64,000 bases of DNA, from NCBI RefSeq assembly GCF_001278945.1, contig NZ_LGRV01000003.1:1674001-1738000 (forward strand), written 5' to 3'. Within the stretch, counting starts at the first letter, position 1. Every line of letters begins with the position of its first letter. The translations under genes were made by a program, and so were the position numbers. This DNA is from Lysinibacillus contaminans (GTDB lineage: Bacteria; Bacillota; Bacilli; Bacillales_A; Planococcaceae). Of this stretch, positions 8,485-17,539 are shown piece after piece. The notes under the pieces are model-generated. The model ran no database searches, had not been told where the DNA came from, and saw only the letters and a program-made list of their open reading frames with translations.

Positions 8485-8946
8485 TTACTTTATTATGGGC
8501 AAAGTCACCTGATTTACCCAATCCTGAATGAATCGCTCTTGATGCGAGTTCAAATGAGGCAGGTTATTCCGGGGAAAGAATCGATGTTCGTGACTTTCTA
8601 CTGTGTTATGGATTAATTCTCCTGAAAAACAATTTGAATGGAAAATAATCTGGACACTGAAAACCTGATCTCCATTCGGATATTCTGAAAATCCTTCTTC
8701 ACCTGAATAAAGTCCAAACAACGTTAATTGTTCAACTATTAATCCGGTCTCCTCAAATGTTTCTCGCATAGCAGTTTCAAGAAACGTTTCTCCAGGCTCC
8801 ATAACGCCCCCTGGAATACCCCAAACATCTCGATCTTTTCGATGCTGTAGTAAGATTTTATTATCTTGTTCAATAATTACTCCACAACCTACAGTCATTA
8901 GCATTTCATTTCCAATTAACTTACGAATTGTTTGTATGTAGTTCAT
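8485..8946 (-). CDS. NUDIX hydrolase
   Basis: 153 residues from the chosen start. The NUDIX box matches GX5EX7REUXEEXGU exactly (G47, E53, R61-E62, E65-E66, G68), which binds the metal and hydrolyses a nucleoside diphosphate linked to another group. Flanking features (WGIPGGVMEPGE, later FPRNNLP) resemble bacterial MutT/YtkD-like members, but the substrate is not determined. An in-frame ATG at 8994 exists, yet AAGGAGG lies just before a double ATG at 8949/8946; 8946 gives proper spacing. It follows the lipoprotein gene by 28 bases and is probably co-transcribed. Confidence 0.88.
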   Translation of the reverse strand: MNYIQTIRKLIGNEMLMTVGCGVIIEQDNKILLQHRKDRDVWGIPGGVMEPGETFLETAMRETFEETGLIVEQLTLFGLYSGEEGFSEYPNGDQVFSVQIIFHSNCFSGELIHNTVESHEHRFFPRNNLPHLNSHQERFIQDWVNQVTLPIIK

Positions 8947-8974
8947 CATTTCCTCCTTGAATCTCTTTTTTGGA

Positions 8975-9400
8975 TTAATAGGCTTCTTCTTCAACTATTA
9001 TATTTTCCAACTTATATGTATCTTCTGGAGAAACCGTATAGCTTTCTTCATAACCTATGTACATAAAAACACTCTCTTCCCCTTCATTTCCAAGTATAAG
9101 GTGTAATCCGTGAGTGTCGCCATTTTCATAACGTACTAAGATATCATAGGTAGGCGTTTCGTTTGTTACATCTTGGGTATTACCTTTGGCATTTTTTAGT
9201 ATTTCTTCAAAATCAGAAATACTTTCTTCTTGGCTATAGGAAGCAAAATAATTTTCATTTAGACCTCCATAACCATTCGATTTTGAAATTGAAATACCGG
9301 ATACATTATCTAATAACGTCATTTCTTTAGTTTGTGATTGACAACTAATTAAGATTAAAGTGGAAAAAGATAAAATTAAGAACATAACTATATGCTTCAT
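8975..9400 (-). CDS. Small secreted lipoprotein, hypothetical
   Basis: 141 residues from ATG 9400, which follows GGGAGGAGC. The N-terminus is a classical lipoprotein signal: K-H, a hydrophobic core, then L-I-S-C as the lipobox (Cys about residue 21). The mature part is acidic, alternating strands (EESISDFEEILKNAKG; YDILVRYENGDTHGLHLILG; ESVFMYIGYEESYTVSPEDTYKLENII) and resembles small anchored proteins of unknown function in Bacillales. A longer frame to 9454 lacks a ribosome site. Upstream partner of the NUDIX gene. Confidence 0.75.
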   Translation of the reverse strand: MKHIVMFLILSFSTLILISCQSQTKEMTLLDNVSGISISKSNGYGGLNENYFASYSQEESISDFEEILKNAKGNTQDVTNETPTYDILVRYENGDTHGLHLILGNEGEESVFMYIGYEESYTVSPEDTYKLENIIVEEEAY

Positions 9401-9589
9401 TGTAATGCTCCTCCCTACAATAACTCTACCATAAATATCCACATGGTGACTCAACTGAATAAGTAACTAAATTTCTTCAATGAATGACAGCATAATCGTG
9501 AGGAATGCCCAGGAGAATACTTTTCTCCATAGTGAATATATTTAGAAAAGGAATCTATGTACACACTTTCTGTTGAAGGGAGAAATCTC

Positions 9590-10105
9590 ATGAATCCATT
9601 CATATATGACCAACTGTACAACGCGAGAAATAACCTAATGAAGGAGATTACTTTATTAAGTGATGCTCAATTTAATAGTAAGCCTGATCTGAATATGTGG
9701 AGTATAGCGCAAGTTTGCCATCACTTAGTTTTAGTGGAAGAGGCATCTTTAAAGGCTATTGCCTGGGGAATACTAAAGAGTGATCTCGCTCAACAAGAAC
9801 GTAAAGAAATACCCCTACTATTATTGGATAGGACGAAAAAGCTTAAGGCCCCCAGAATCGTTGAGCCAGCTGTTGAACCATTTGAAGTTAACCAAATAAT
9901 CGATTTGTTAAACGATTCAAGAAAAAAATTGTTGGCTTTTCTTAGTACCATAGAAGATAAATCCATATTGGCGAAAAAATCTGTACATCATCCTGCTTTA
10001 GGTGAATTACCTCTTGATCAATGGCTTGAACAGATCTATTTGCATGAACATCGACACACAGAACAAATAAAAGAGATCAAATTATTTTTAGATATGGGGC
10101 ACTAA
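9590..10105 (+). CDS. DinB-fold (YfiT/DinB superfamily) putative metal-dependent enzyme
   Basis: 171 residues from the ATG at 9590 (GGGAGAAATCTC before it; an in-frame ATG at 9557 has no ribosome site). A four-helix-bundle pattern has the characteristic metal ligands: H44-H45 in the WSIAQVCHHLVLVEE helix and a late HEHRHTEQI helix holding the remaining histidines. In this superfamily three histidines bind a divalent metal; members include thiol (bacillithiol) S-transferases and uncharacterised stress-induced proteins. No neighbour indicates a specific role. A hairpin follows the stop. Confidence 0.82.
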   Translation: MNPFIYDQLYNARNNLMKEITLLSDAQFNSKPDLNMWSIAQVCHHLVLVEEASLKAIAWGILKSDLAQQERKEIPLLLLDRTKKLKAPRIVEPAVEPFEVNQIIDLLNDSRKKLLAFLSTIEDKSILAKKSVHHPALGELPLDQWLEQIYLHEHRHTEQIKEIKLFLDMGH

Positions 10106-10128
10106 ATTTTCTGTTCCCTTCCTATTGA

Positions 10129-10164
10129 AATGCACACTACTAAAATTACTTAGTAATGTGCATT
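10129..10164 (+). terminator. Hairpin after the DinB-fold gene
   Basis: AATGCACAxTACTAA / TTAGTAxTGTGCATT, about 14 pairs with one mismatch, starts 24 bases after the stop. There is no long T tract, so efficiency is uncertain. Confidence 0.45.
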
Positions 10165-10235
10165 GACTTATAAAATGTTGCATACTTTAGTTAATTTCAT
10201 AAAAAGTTTCACTAGGGAAAATCACGAACATTTCA

Positions 10236-10387
10236 GTAGAGCGGAAGGCGGCGACTCCAGCGGGAAAAGCAAGCGAACTAAAGACCCTGGACTGAGCGTA
10301 GCGAAACTGTGTTTTGTTGCGAAAGCGAAGCGTCAGCAACCAGGGAAGCGGCTCGGTGCTTGCCTGCGGAAAGTGTCCGCCTGTAGC
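10236..10387 (+). repeat. Dispersed GC-rich repeat R1, copy b
   Basis: Blocks GGAAGGCGGCGACTCC, AGCGGGAAAAGCAAGCGAAC, GACCCTGGACTGAGCG, GGCTCGGTGCTTGCC and GCGGAAAGTGTCCGCC match copies c and d. The ends are inverted (GGCGG near the start, CCGCC near the end). It is markedly richer in G+C than its surroundings. A 118-residue frame across it is an artefact of this composition. Confidence 0.85.
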
Positions 10388-10508
10388 GTAACGATGCGAA
10401 CGATCATAATTTTTATCTTTGCAATGTTAGTATTTCTTGATGGAAATACGAATTATGAAATTGATTCACTTCTGAAGCAGTCATCAACGATCTCTTTAAA
10501 ATTCCAAA

Positions 10509-12224
10509 TTATACTTTAAAGAATTCAATCTGTTTTTGTAAATCTTCAGCTAGATTAGCCAATGAATCCGCTGAGGTTGCAATTTCCTCCATAGAAGCCA
10601 ACTGTTCTTCGGTGGCAGCAGCGACATTTTGTGTGCTAGTTGCTGTTTCTTCCGCAATTTCGGCTAGCTTGTCCTCTGATTGAAGTACAAGCTTAACACC
10701 TTCCGTAATTTGCCCGGCAGCTGCAGAGACGTTTTGTAACTGATCCGCAACATCGTCTACTGACGTACGAATTTGTGCAAATGTTTCACCTGCTTTGTTT
10801 ACTACCTCTATTCCATTTGTCACTTCACTAGTTGTTTGTTCCATTGACTCTACTGCAATTAGAGTTTCCTTTTGTATTAACGCAATCATTTGTGCAATTC
10901 TTTGAGCAGATACTGCCGATTGTTCAGCTAATTTACGAACTTCATCTGCCACAACCGCGAATCCTTTTCCGTGTTCCCCCGCTCTTGCAGATTCAATCGC
11001 CGCATTTAACGCTAATAAATTTGTCTGCGTTGCGATGTTTGTAATCTCTTCGATGATTTTCCCAATATCCTGAGACCGTATGCCCAGGCCTTCTATGACT
11101 TGCGACAATTGAGATACTGTCGTATTTATAGAGCTCATTTGTTTAATAGTCGATTGAATCGCTTCGTTACCTTCTAATGCTTTTTGTGAAGTTCCAACTG
11201 CATTTGTGGAAATGTCTAGTGTACTGGATGCAATTAATTGAATACTTGAAGCCATTTCCTCGACGATTTCCTTACTTTCCTTCGTTTCTTCTACTTGACG
11301 ATCTGCGCCCACTGCCACATCTTGAATGGTTTGTGCAATCTCTCCACTCGCCTTCTTTGACTCTTCAGCACTTGCTGTCAATTCTTCTGAAGAAGCAGCT
11401 ACTTGTTCAGATGTACTATTTACCTGTCTCATCAAGTCCCTAAACCTAGACACCATGCTATTAAAAGAACTAGTTAAGACACCGATTTCATCTGCTGAAC
11501 GGTACTTCCCTGCAACCGTTAAATCCCCACTCTCCGCTTTAGCCATTAGCGTCTCAATCGCTTTAATAGGATTAATAATCATCCGAGAAATCACATACCC
11601 CATCAAGATTTGAAATACAAGAGATAGGAAGATAATTGTAATTACGATGGTATTACTTGTATTCAAACTTTTCGTGGTACTAGTATTTAAATTATCTGCG
11701 TATTTGTCCAAGAAGACTCCGATTTCATCCAAAATGGCATTACTTTTATACACGGGTTCTTTAAGAACTTGTTGGTATGTTAAATAATCAAATTTGCCGT
11801 TACCAGCTACAACTAAATCCATGCTTTTATATAAATCTTCTTTATATTTTGCATATGTCTCTTTAAACTGGGCAATTTTCTCTATTTCAGTATCAAATAG
11901 AAGACTTTCCTCTAAACTATAAATTAGTTTCTCATTATCATTTAATCGTTCATTAATGAGCGCTTTTAATGATTGTCTCTCTTTTACATCCGTTGACAAA
12001 ATCATTTCCAACGTATAACCGTCAATCGCCCGATTATTCGTCTGAATTCGCGACTGCCATTCTATAGGTAGTAGTGCATCTTGATACATTGCTTCAGAGT
12101 TCTTCTTCATATCATTCATGAAGTAATAGCCTGTTCCTCCAATTATGAAAAACATTAGGATTGAAGAAGCTATTAAAATAATTAATTTCATGCCTATTGT
12201 AGCATTTCGTAAACTCATTTCCAT
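10509..12224 (-). CDS. Methyl-accepting chemotaxis protein
   Basis: 571 residues. Membrane helix 1 (about 12-34), an extracellular four-helix-bundle sensor (about 35-185), membrane helix 2 (about 190-212), a HAMP domain ([14 protein letters not shown] onward) and a long cytoplasmic coiled coil whose signalling tip reads [33 protein letters not shown] (about 393-430). It passes ligand sensing to CheA/CheW; the ligand is unknown. AAGGAG precedes two in-frame ATGs (12224 and 12218); the second has the better nine-base spacing. A SigD-like promoter lies upstream. Standing alone, it is an orphan receptor. Confidence 0.95.
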   Translation of the reverse strand: MEMSLRNATIGMKLIILIASSILMFFIIGGTGYYFMNDMKKNSEAMYQDALLPIEWQSRIQTNNRAIDGYTLEMILSTDVKERQSLKALINERLNDNEKLIYSLEESLLFDTEIEKIAQFKETYAKYKEDLYKSMDLVVAGNGKFDYLTYQQVLKEPVYKSNAILDEIGVFLDKYADNLNTSTTKSLNTSNTIVITIIFLSLVFQILMGYVISRMIINPIKAIETLMAKAESGDLTVAGKYRSADEIGVLTSSFNSMVSRFRDLMRQVNSTSEQVAASSEELTASAEESKKASGEIAQTIQDVAVGADRQVEETKESKEIVEEMASSIQLIASSTLDISTNAVGTSQKALEGNEAIQSTIKQMSSINTTVSQLSQVIEGLGIRSQDIGKIIEEITNIATQTNLLALNAAIESARAGEHGKGFAVVADEVRKLAEQSAVSAQRIAQMIALIQKETLIAVESMEQTTSEVTNGIEVVNKAGETFAQIRTSVDDVADQLQNVSAAAGQITEGVKLVLQSEDKLAEIAEETATSTQNVAAATEEQLASMEEIATSADSLANLAEDLQKQIEFFKV

Positions 12225-12265
12225 TCTCTCCTTCTCATCATTTTTTCAGCAAATAATCTATAAAG

Positions 12266-12293
12266 TTATCGACCTATTTAATCATCACCTTGA
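12266..12293 (-). promoter_or_regulatory. SigD-like promoter of the chemoreceptor gene
   Basis: Reading on the minus strand: TCAA, 16 bases, GTCGATAA. This is close to the flagellar sigma factor consensus TAAA-N15-GCCGATAT known in Bacillus, and lies about 45 bases ahead of the chemoreceptor start, where such a promoter is expected. Confidence 0.5.
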
Positions 12294-12493
12294 TGGCATT
12301 ACTATATTCTTCATATTAAAATCAAATATGTGTAAATATATCTATAGTATGCGCAAAAATAGAATGGTAATAACTACTTATTCTCATTATTGTTACTATA
12401 TCATAAGACTTCCAAATATTTCATCTTTTAGTACTTAATCAACGTGTAAATAAGGAATTTCGTATCTTCCCTGCTTATTCTTTTCACAACGAC

Positions 12494-12540
12494 AAAAAGC
12501 CCCTGCAGGAGTTATTCTCTCTTGCAGGGGCTACTTTTTT
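12494..12540. terminator. Bidirectional terminator
   Basis: AGCCCCTGCA (12498-12507) pairs with TGCAGGGGCT (12523-12532); A-run on the left and T-run on the right. It overlaps the end of the YdjM-like gene and would end its transcript; on the plus strand it is flanked by CTTTTTT. The gene-free stretch 12225-12493 otherwise holds only the chemoreceptor promoter. Confidence 0.85.
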
Positions 12541-13027
12541 ACGCAACGCTTACTATATCCAGTAGTATCTCATAGCCAAAGTATAGCGACAGCAAACATA
12601 GCAACGTAAAGATGACTCTTTCTACTTTTCCACCTGTTTTAATGGTTAGTGGGAAACGAACCGCTATTTTTATAGGGAAAAATAACTTAACACCCTTTTT
12701 GGTCCCCATATCGAGGATTAAGTGGCTAGCCATTCCGAGTAAAATCCCTATCGTCATAGACTTGAACGGTACAAAGGCATCCATGAGTATCGCTATCAAA
12801 AATAAAAATAGCAAACTATGTGTGAAGGACCGATGCCCAAATAGCTTGTTGACTATTTTTGAACTGATGGGAAACGTCCGTCCAATTTTACTACCACCGT
12901 GGCATATATCGGGCAGCAATGCACCGACAACACCTGCTCCTAATAATACAAGTGGGTTCTCATTAGAAATTTGTGCAAAAGCAAGACTTGCTGTGATGCC
13001 TCCTACAATGTGTGTGTTTCCTAGCAT
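12539..13027 (-). CDS. YdjM-like inner-membrane metal-dependent hydrolase (DUF457)
   Basis: 162 residues. The DUF457/YdjM pattern is clear: NTHIVGGITASLAF at the start (His-containing), LLPDICHGGSKIGR, FGHRSFTHSLLFLFL and GMASHLILDMGTKKGVKLFFPI, with conserved His and Asp residues that probably coordinate a metal beside the membrane. Four to five hydrophobic segments. Family members are membrane-bound and some are induced by DNA damage in other bacteria; no such operator was found here. Stands alone between the chemoreceptor and a repeat-rich stretch. Confidence 0.9.
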   Translation of the reverse strand: MLGNTHIVGGITASLAFAQISNENPLVLLGAGVVGALLPDICHGGSKIGRTFPISSKIVNKLFGHRSFTHSLLFLFLIAILMDAFVPFKSMTIGILLGMASHLILDMGTKKGVKLFFPIKIAVRFPLTIKTGGKVERVIFTLLCLLSLYFGYEILLDIVSVA

Positions 13028-13279
13028 AGTCCAGTATTCTCCTTGCGTGTTGTTAAATTCTACTCTCCAAATTTAACACACTTTGCTCAAAAAGAGAACA
13101 CACATTCCAAACATACGTTCACTACACATTTAGTTTCACATACATACAAGTTTCCGCAATCACCCAGTACTAAAGACATAATGAACTCTTATTTGATATC
13201 AACTAAAAAAAATCCATTTCGAGTAAACACTACAGGCATGTTGATTAACTGATTTTCACCTTTACTATTAAAGTGGGCG

Positions 13280-13408
13280 GTTGATTTCCGCTACAGGAGC
13301 TCGCTTTCCGCGGGCAAGCACCGAGCCGCTTCCTTCGCGATGCTCAGTCCAGGGTCTCGATTCGCTTGCATTTCCCGCAGGAGTCGAGCACCCTCCGCTA
13401 CAATCAAC
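13280..13408 (-). repeat. Dispersed GC-rich repeat R1, copy c
   Basis: Reverse orientation of copy b. Flanked by GTTGATT / AATCAAC inverted ends; internal GACTCCTGCGGGAAATGCAAGCG, GACCCTGGACTGAGC and GAAGCGGCTCGGTGCTTGCC in separate blocks. It forms the centre of the gene-free stretch 13028-13667, whose remainder shows no gene or motif. Confidence 0.85.
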
Positions 13409-13667
13409 AAAAAATGCAGGTGCAAATCCTAGTATTAAATATATAATAAGCAATTCCTAGGTGAATAAAAACCTAATATTTACCTAATCAACAAACCTGT
13501 AAACATTAATCAAAATGGAGTTCCTTTAGCTAACTGCAAACTGAATACCTGGTTTATCAAACTGTTGCTGAATCGTTAAACACTTAAGTTTCTTCCTATT
13601 GATACGTCGACCATAATGATGTCCCTCTTTTATAAAACCCTTAAATTTTTCATTCTGCCTAAATGAA

Positions 13668-14498
13668 TCATACTTTTCGGACAGGAACTTGGATTTCGAA
13701 GGTGATCTCATTCGGTTTATCCGTAATCGTGATATCCAGATGCATGATTTGCAATGCATCACCAGTGATCTGATAGCTGTTTGTTTTAAGATAACGAAGT
13801 ATTTTTCTTAAACTTTCACTACGACTCGACAACAATTCTCCATTGTAACGAATACACGCAAATAATCCCCCCGGAATTGTGATTTGATATGTATTTGGAA
13901 TATCTTCCGTATTTTTTGCCACAATAAAAATAGTGGACGGTTCTTCAAAACGTTCCGATTTAAGATTCGTTTCTTCGATAATAATGCCCAGTCTGTTGGT
14001 AGCAAGAATCGGTGTTTTCTCTGTAAGCATATTCTCTAAATTCAAAACACCATAGCAAAGTTCAAAGTTATCATTGATTTTCTCATGCAAGGTAAGTAAT
14101 TGCCTACTTTTCATTTTACGGAATATGACTTTCTGAAGTTCACTTTCTCTTTCCACCTGTTCTAAATAGGCGATTTTTTCCCTTATATTTTCTTCCAACT
14201 CGTTCAATTCTTTGAGATTTGAAACAAGTTCTTCGTGTTTTGTCTTCATAATATCCAACGATTTGCTGAAATTACGCTCATTAAGATATTCCCTTATCTC
14301 ATCCGTAGTCATCCTAAGTTGCCTTAGTTCTTTAATGGTACCCAGAATTTCATACTGAAAAATGGAATAGTATCGATAGCCTGAATGAGGATCGACAAGT
14401 TGTGGCTTGAACAAACCGATCCGGTCATAGTGGCGTAAGGTCTCCGAAGTCACTCCTCGCAGCTTTGCCATTTCACCGATGGTCAGTTTTTCTTTCAA
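13668..14498 (-). CDS. MerR-family regulator with effector-binding domain (BmrR-like)
   Basis: 276 residues. The N-terminal MerR helix-turn-helix is LTIGEMAKLRGVTSETLRHYDRIGLF with the YRYYS wing (about residues 4-50), followed by a dimerising coiled coil (about 75-120) and a C-terminal GyrI-like effector domain ending FEIQVPVRKV. BmrR-type proteins bind bulky drugs or lipids and activate efflux genes, but no transporter is adjacent here, so a distant target or simple autoregulation is likely. Start is TTG at 14498, eight bases after GGAGG; the annotated start would be missed by ATG-only calling. A CTACTA-N9-TAGTAG dyad lies upstream. Confidence 0.9.
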   Translation of the reverse strand: MKEKLTIGEMAKLRGVTSETLRHYDRIGLFKPQLVDPHSGYRYYSIFQYEILGTIKELRQLRMTTDEIREYLNERNFSKSLDIMKTKHEELVSNLKELNELEENIREKIAYLEQVERESELQKVIFRKMKSRQLLTLHEKINDNFELCYGVLNLENMLTEKTPILATNRLGIIIEETNLKSERFEEPSTIFIVAKNTEDIPNTYQITIPGGLFACIRYNGELLSSRSESLRKILRYLKTNSYQITGDALQIMHLDITITDKPNEITFEIQVPVRKV

Positions 14499-14518
14499 TC
14501 AGCATACCTCCTAAAAAA

Positions 14519-14539
14519 CTACTAAGATTTTTATAGTAG
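14519..14539. promoter_or_regulatory. Candidate MerR operator
   Basis: Inverted repeat CTACTA - AGATTTTTA - TAGTAG, located 21-41 bases upstream of the MerR start. MerR proteins bind dyads of this size between -35 and -10 elements, so autoregulation is plausible. Confidence 0.55.
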
Positions 14540-14601
14540 GAATCTCGAAAAAATTACAAAATCTAAGAGTTTCCATGCACTCAACAAACTATAAAAAAGA
14601 A

Positions 14602-14715
14602 ATGATACATTATATCCTCAATTATGGTTTCCTGACCATTTCCAATAGTCAAATAGCAGCTTTGCTTAAACAATCTAAAGACCTGATAGAAAAACCTTAC
14701 CGAATGATGGAATAG
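14602..14715 (+). pseudogene. Short orphan frame, possible gene remnant
   Basis: 37 codons (begins M-I-H-Y-I-L-N-Y-G-F-L-T-I) with a helix-turn-helix-like NSQIAALLKQSKDLIEKPYRMM stretch, comparable to the N-terminus of a small DNA-binding protein. No proper ribosome site and an early stop, so it is most likely debris. It lies in the gene-free stretch 14499-15246 together with the fragment at 14899. Confidence 0.25.
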
Positions 14716-14898
14716 GCTTGTCACCAAAACACCTGAAAAAATATCTTTTCAGGGACATTAGAATTGCGTCTCCAAATTCATGACCTAATCCCATAGTATA
14801 GTACACCCTTAAATTGCTTACATGCTAATATTAACAAAATGGATTGAACTGTTCTGGTACATGTTGACCAAATTTTCAGATGATATCATTTATTAAAA

Positions 14899-15039
14899 CT
14901 ATGCAATCTTTTCTAACTGTTTGTCAAGTGCACTTACGATCCCCATTTCTGCCGTCATACAAAATCCGAGTATTTCTTTTTTAATCGAAGTTTTCTCACT
15001 TTCGGATAAGCGTGCCAAAGAGGATAAAACAGATTTACT
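14899..15039 (-). pseudogene. C-terminal gene remnant
   Basis: 46 sense codons ending in a stop and preceded in frame by TAA with no start codon near. The composition is protein-like (LARLSESEKTSIKKEIL, then MTAEMGIVSALDKQLEKIA) and unlike random frames. It looks like the preserved 3' end of a lost gene; family not recognised. A fragment of repeat R1 (GCTCGACTCCTGAGGAAA) follows at about 15110-15145. Confidence 0.3.
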
Positions 15040-15246
15040 TTACCTCAGTTCAACAACCACCCCGCTTTATAGAGAATAGTATGATAGGTTGCGTTGTTTG
15101 TAGAAGCATTGCTCGACTCCTGAGGAAAGGCTTCTCCAATCAAAAGGAGAGTAATTGTGCCAAATGAAAAAAGTGAGATATTCGACGATTCAATCGTCAA
15201 ATACCCCACAATTTGAAATGATATGGACTTTTTCAGTGCCCACTTT

Positions 15247-16212
15247 TTATACTAGCTTTCTACTCTCTTTCTCTTTTAACACATAGCTGAGCAAATCAAG
15301 CAAGAGGCGTGCTCCTACTTGTTGCGTTATGCCAGTAGGATCATATGGAGGCGCCACTTCGACTAAGTCGAATCCAATCACTTCTCCCCTTTTTGCAATC
15401 CCTTCCAACAATTCGTTTACTTCATCGTATAGAAGTCCACCTGGAGAAGGTGTACCCGTCCCCGGAGCGATTGATGGATCCAATCCGTCGATATCTATGG
15501 TTACATAATATTTTTCGCCTGCTGGTATTTGTTCTAGCACTTCTTCAATCCCCATTTTTCTCATTTGGCGTGGAGATAGAATCACGCTACCATATTCTCT
15601 TGCAGCATCAACATCCTCTTTTTTACTGCTGCTAATACCGCGAATACCTAATTGGAATATTTTCTGTACATAATCTAGCTCCGATAAACGGCGGATACAG
15701 CTCCCATGTCCATACCGCATTCCTGAACGGTGATCTGCCCAATCCAGATGCGCATCAATTTGAATGACATGGAATGGACCCAATTCTTCCAGTCCTTCTC
15801 CTACTGCAGCCGTGATAGAATGGTCTCCACCTAGCACGACGGGCATTGCTCCTTTCGAAACAATTTTACGGATTGCTGCTTCTGTATTTTCGTGACATTG
15901 CATAAGATCTCCATGTACCATATCAACATCGCCGCAATCAACTACTTTCCAATCTGGCCCAAGATACGTGATATCATTTTCGATGTCATACGCACCTTCT
16001 AATCCAAAACTGTAAAGCGTCGATCCTTCCCTGATTCCCCGCGGTCCCATTCTAGCACCCGATTTCCATTGGGTACCCATATCATTCGGCACTCCGATGA
16101 CCGCTACATCGGCATCCAGCTGGTCCAAATCTGCGCAAATCGGATACTTCCCAAACGTACATATCCCTGTAAATGGCAAATTCAAAAATTGTTTCTCATC
16201 ATGTTTAACCAT
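15247..16212 (-). CDS. Agmatinase-family ureohydrolase
   Basis: 321 residues from ATG 16212. Binuclear manganese ligands are all present: GGDH (H131), DAHLD (D153, H155, D157) and DIDGLD (D240, D242). Ureohydrolases cleave urea from guanidino compounds: agmatine to putrescine, guanidinobutyrate to GABA, or related substrates; the exact substrate is open. A frame starting at 16233 is longer, but AGGGGG lies seven bases before the ATG at 16212. Last gene of a minus-strand cluster with permease, aldehyde dehydrogenase and alcohol dehydrogenase, which argues for catabolism rather than polyamine synthesis (inference). Confidence 0.9.
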   Translation of the reverse strand: MVKHDEKQFLNLPFTGICTFGKYPICADLDQLDADVAVIGVPNDMGTQWKSGARMGPRGIREGSTLYSFGLEGAYDIENDITYLGPDWKVVDCGDVDMVHGDLMQCHENTEAAIRKIVSKGAMPVVLGGDHSITAAVGEGLEELGPFHVIQIDAHLDWADHRSGMRYGHGSCIRRLSELDYVQKIFQLGIRGISSSKKEDVDAAREYGSVILSPRQMRKMGIEEVLEQIPAGEKYYVTIDIDGLDPSIAPGTGTPSPGGLLYDEVNELLEGIAKRGEVIGFDLVEVAPPYDPTGITQQVGARLLLDLLSYVLKEKESRKLV

Positions 16213-16282
16213 ATTATTTCCCCCTATCATCATTGATTCTCACGTTATGTACATGGAAGTCCTCCAGTGTATCGTGAGGCTA

Positions 16283-17461
16283 TTAAGATGAATGTTGCAT
16301 TTTCATATCATAAGTAATTTGGAACAATTTCAAGTAGTCATCTTTCGATAATTTACGAGAATTTGTTAGTGTACATAAATGTTTGAATGCACTTTCAGCA
16401 AGAAATTCGAAATCTTCAGGGTTAACCTTATCTAAATCCCGGAATTTCGGAATGCCAATTTTACTTGCGAGTTCATGTAGCAATACAACACCCTCTTGAG
16501 CAATTTCCTCTACAGTCTTACCTTCAGCTTTCACTCCAAGTTTCAGAGCAACCGTCGCATGTTTTTCCGGATTAGAAGGAACATTATATTCAAATACATG
16601 TGGAAGGAAGATGGAATTCGCCACTCCATGTGGTGTGTCATACAGTCCTCCAAGTGGTTCAGCCATTGCATGCACCGCGCCCAAGTCAGCGTGCGTAAAT
16701 GCCATACCTGCAATCAAACTTCCTACTAGCATGTTTTGTCTTGCTTCTAAATCGTTGCCGTTTTCTACGGCAATTGGAAGATACTTAGCAATTATTTCAA
16801 TAGCATAAAGACTAAGTGCATCCGAAATCGGTTCAGCAATATTGCTCGTATATGCTTCGATTGCATGTGTCAGTGCATCCATTCCAGTAGCAGCCGTAAT
16901 CGATTTAGGCAATGTCAGCGTCAATTCAGGATCTACAATCGCTAGTTTCGGAGCTAATTTTAAATCAAGGATAGCTTCTTTCTGTTTAGTGACCGTATCT
17001 GTGATGACAGACCCTGTCGTCACCTCACTACCTGTACCAGAAGTAGTAGGGATACAAATAAGAGGTGTAATATCACGCTCTAGCAGATTGAAACCATAGC
17101 GATCTTTAAGCTCCCCTTCATGTGTGAAAAGTACCCCAATCGCTTTCGCAGTATCCATTGAACTTCCACCACCAAGCCCCAGCAACAAATCGATATTTTC
17201 GTCTTTGAATAGTTCATAGGCTTTTACGCAATCTACGTCTTTCGGATTCGGTGTAATTTCATCGTAAACAAGATAGGAAACCCCTTCTTCATCCAATGCA
17301 TCGGTTACTCTTTTTAAAATCCCCGTTTGTGCAAGCCCTTTATCCGTAATAATCAGCGCTTTTGTACCACCAAGCTCTTTTGCTCTTTTCCCTACATTAT
17401 TTACTGTCCCGTTACCAAACTCAATAGAAGTCGGTAAGTTAAAATTAAATTCCCCTATCAT
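16283..17461 (-). CDS. Iron-containing alcohol dehydrogenase (group III)
   Basis: 392 residues, typical family length. Nucleotide-binding GLGGGSSMDTAK (95-106), PTTSGTGSEVT (138-148) and the metal ligands D195 and H199 (GMDALTHAIEAY), H264 (GAVHAMAEP) and H278 (DTPHG) are all present. It interconverts an alcohol and an aldehyde or semialdehyde with NAD(P). GAGGGG precedes the ATG. It lies 78 bases after the aldehyde dehydrogenase and 70 bases before the ureohydrolase on the same strand, so a shared transcript is likely. A 4-hydroxybutyrate/succinic semialdehyde role would fit the neighbours but is not shown. Confidence 0.92.
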   Translation of the reverse strand: MIGEFNFNLPTSIEFGNGTVNNVGKRAKELGGTKALIITDKGLAQTGILKRVTDALDEEGVSYLVYDEITPNPKDVDCVKAYELFKDENIDLLLGLGGGSSMDTAKAIGVLFTHEGELKDRYGFNLLERDITPLICIPTTSGTGSEVTTGSVITDTVTKQKEAILDLKLAPKLAIVDPELTLTLPKSITAATGMDALTHAIEAYTSNIAEPISDALSLYAIEIIAKYLPIAVENGNDLEARQNMLVGSLIAGMAFTHADLGAVHAMAEPLGGLYDTPHGVANSIFLPHVFEYNVPSNPEKHATVALKLGVKAEGKTVEEIAQEGVVLLHELASKIGIPKFRDLDKVNPEDFEFLAESAFKHLCTLTNSRKLSKDDYLKLFQITYDMKMQHSS

Positions 17462-17539
17462 AAATCATTTCCCCTCTCTATTTTTCAAATGACCTTACGT
17501 TAGTAAATTTCTTTCACGAGATTCTCTTTGTATCGTTAA

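Noticed and set aside
10163-10519. 118-residue plus-strand frame
   Set aside because: Lies over the GC-rich R1 repeat; basic, low-complexity translation and no ribosome site.
16842-17099. Antisense frames within dehydrogenase genes
   Set aside because: Shadows of strongly supported genes with catalytic motifs in the other strand.
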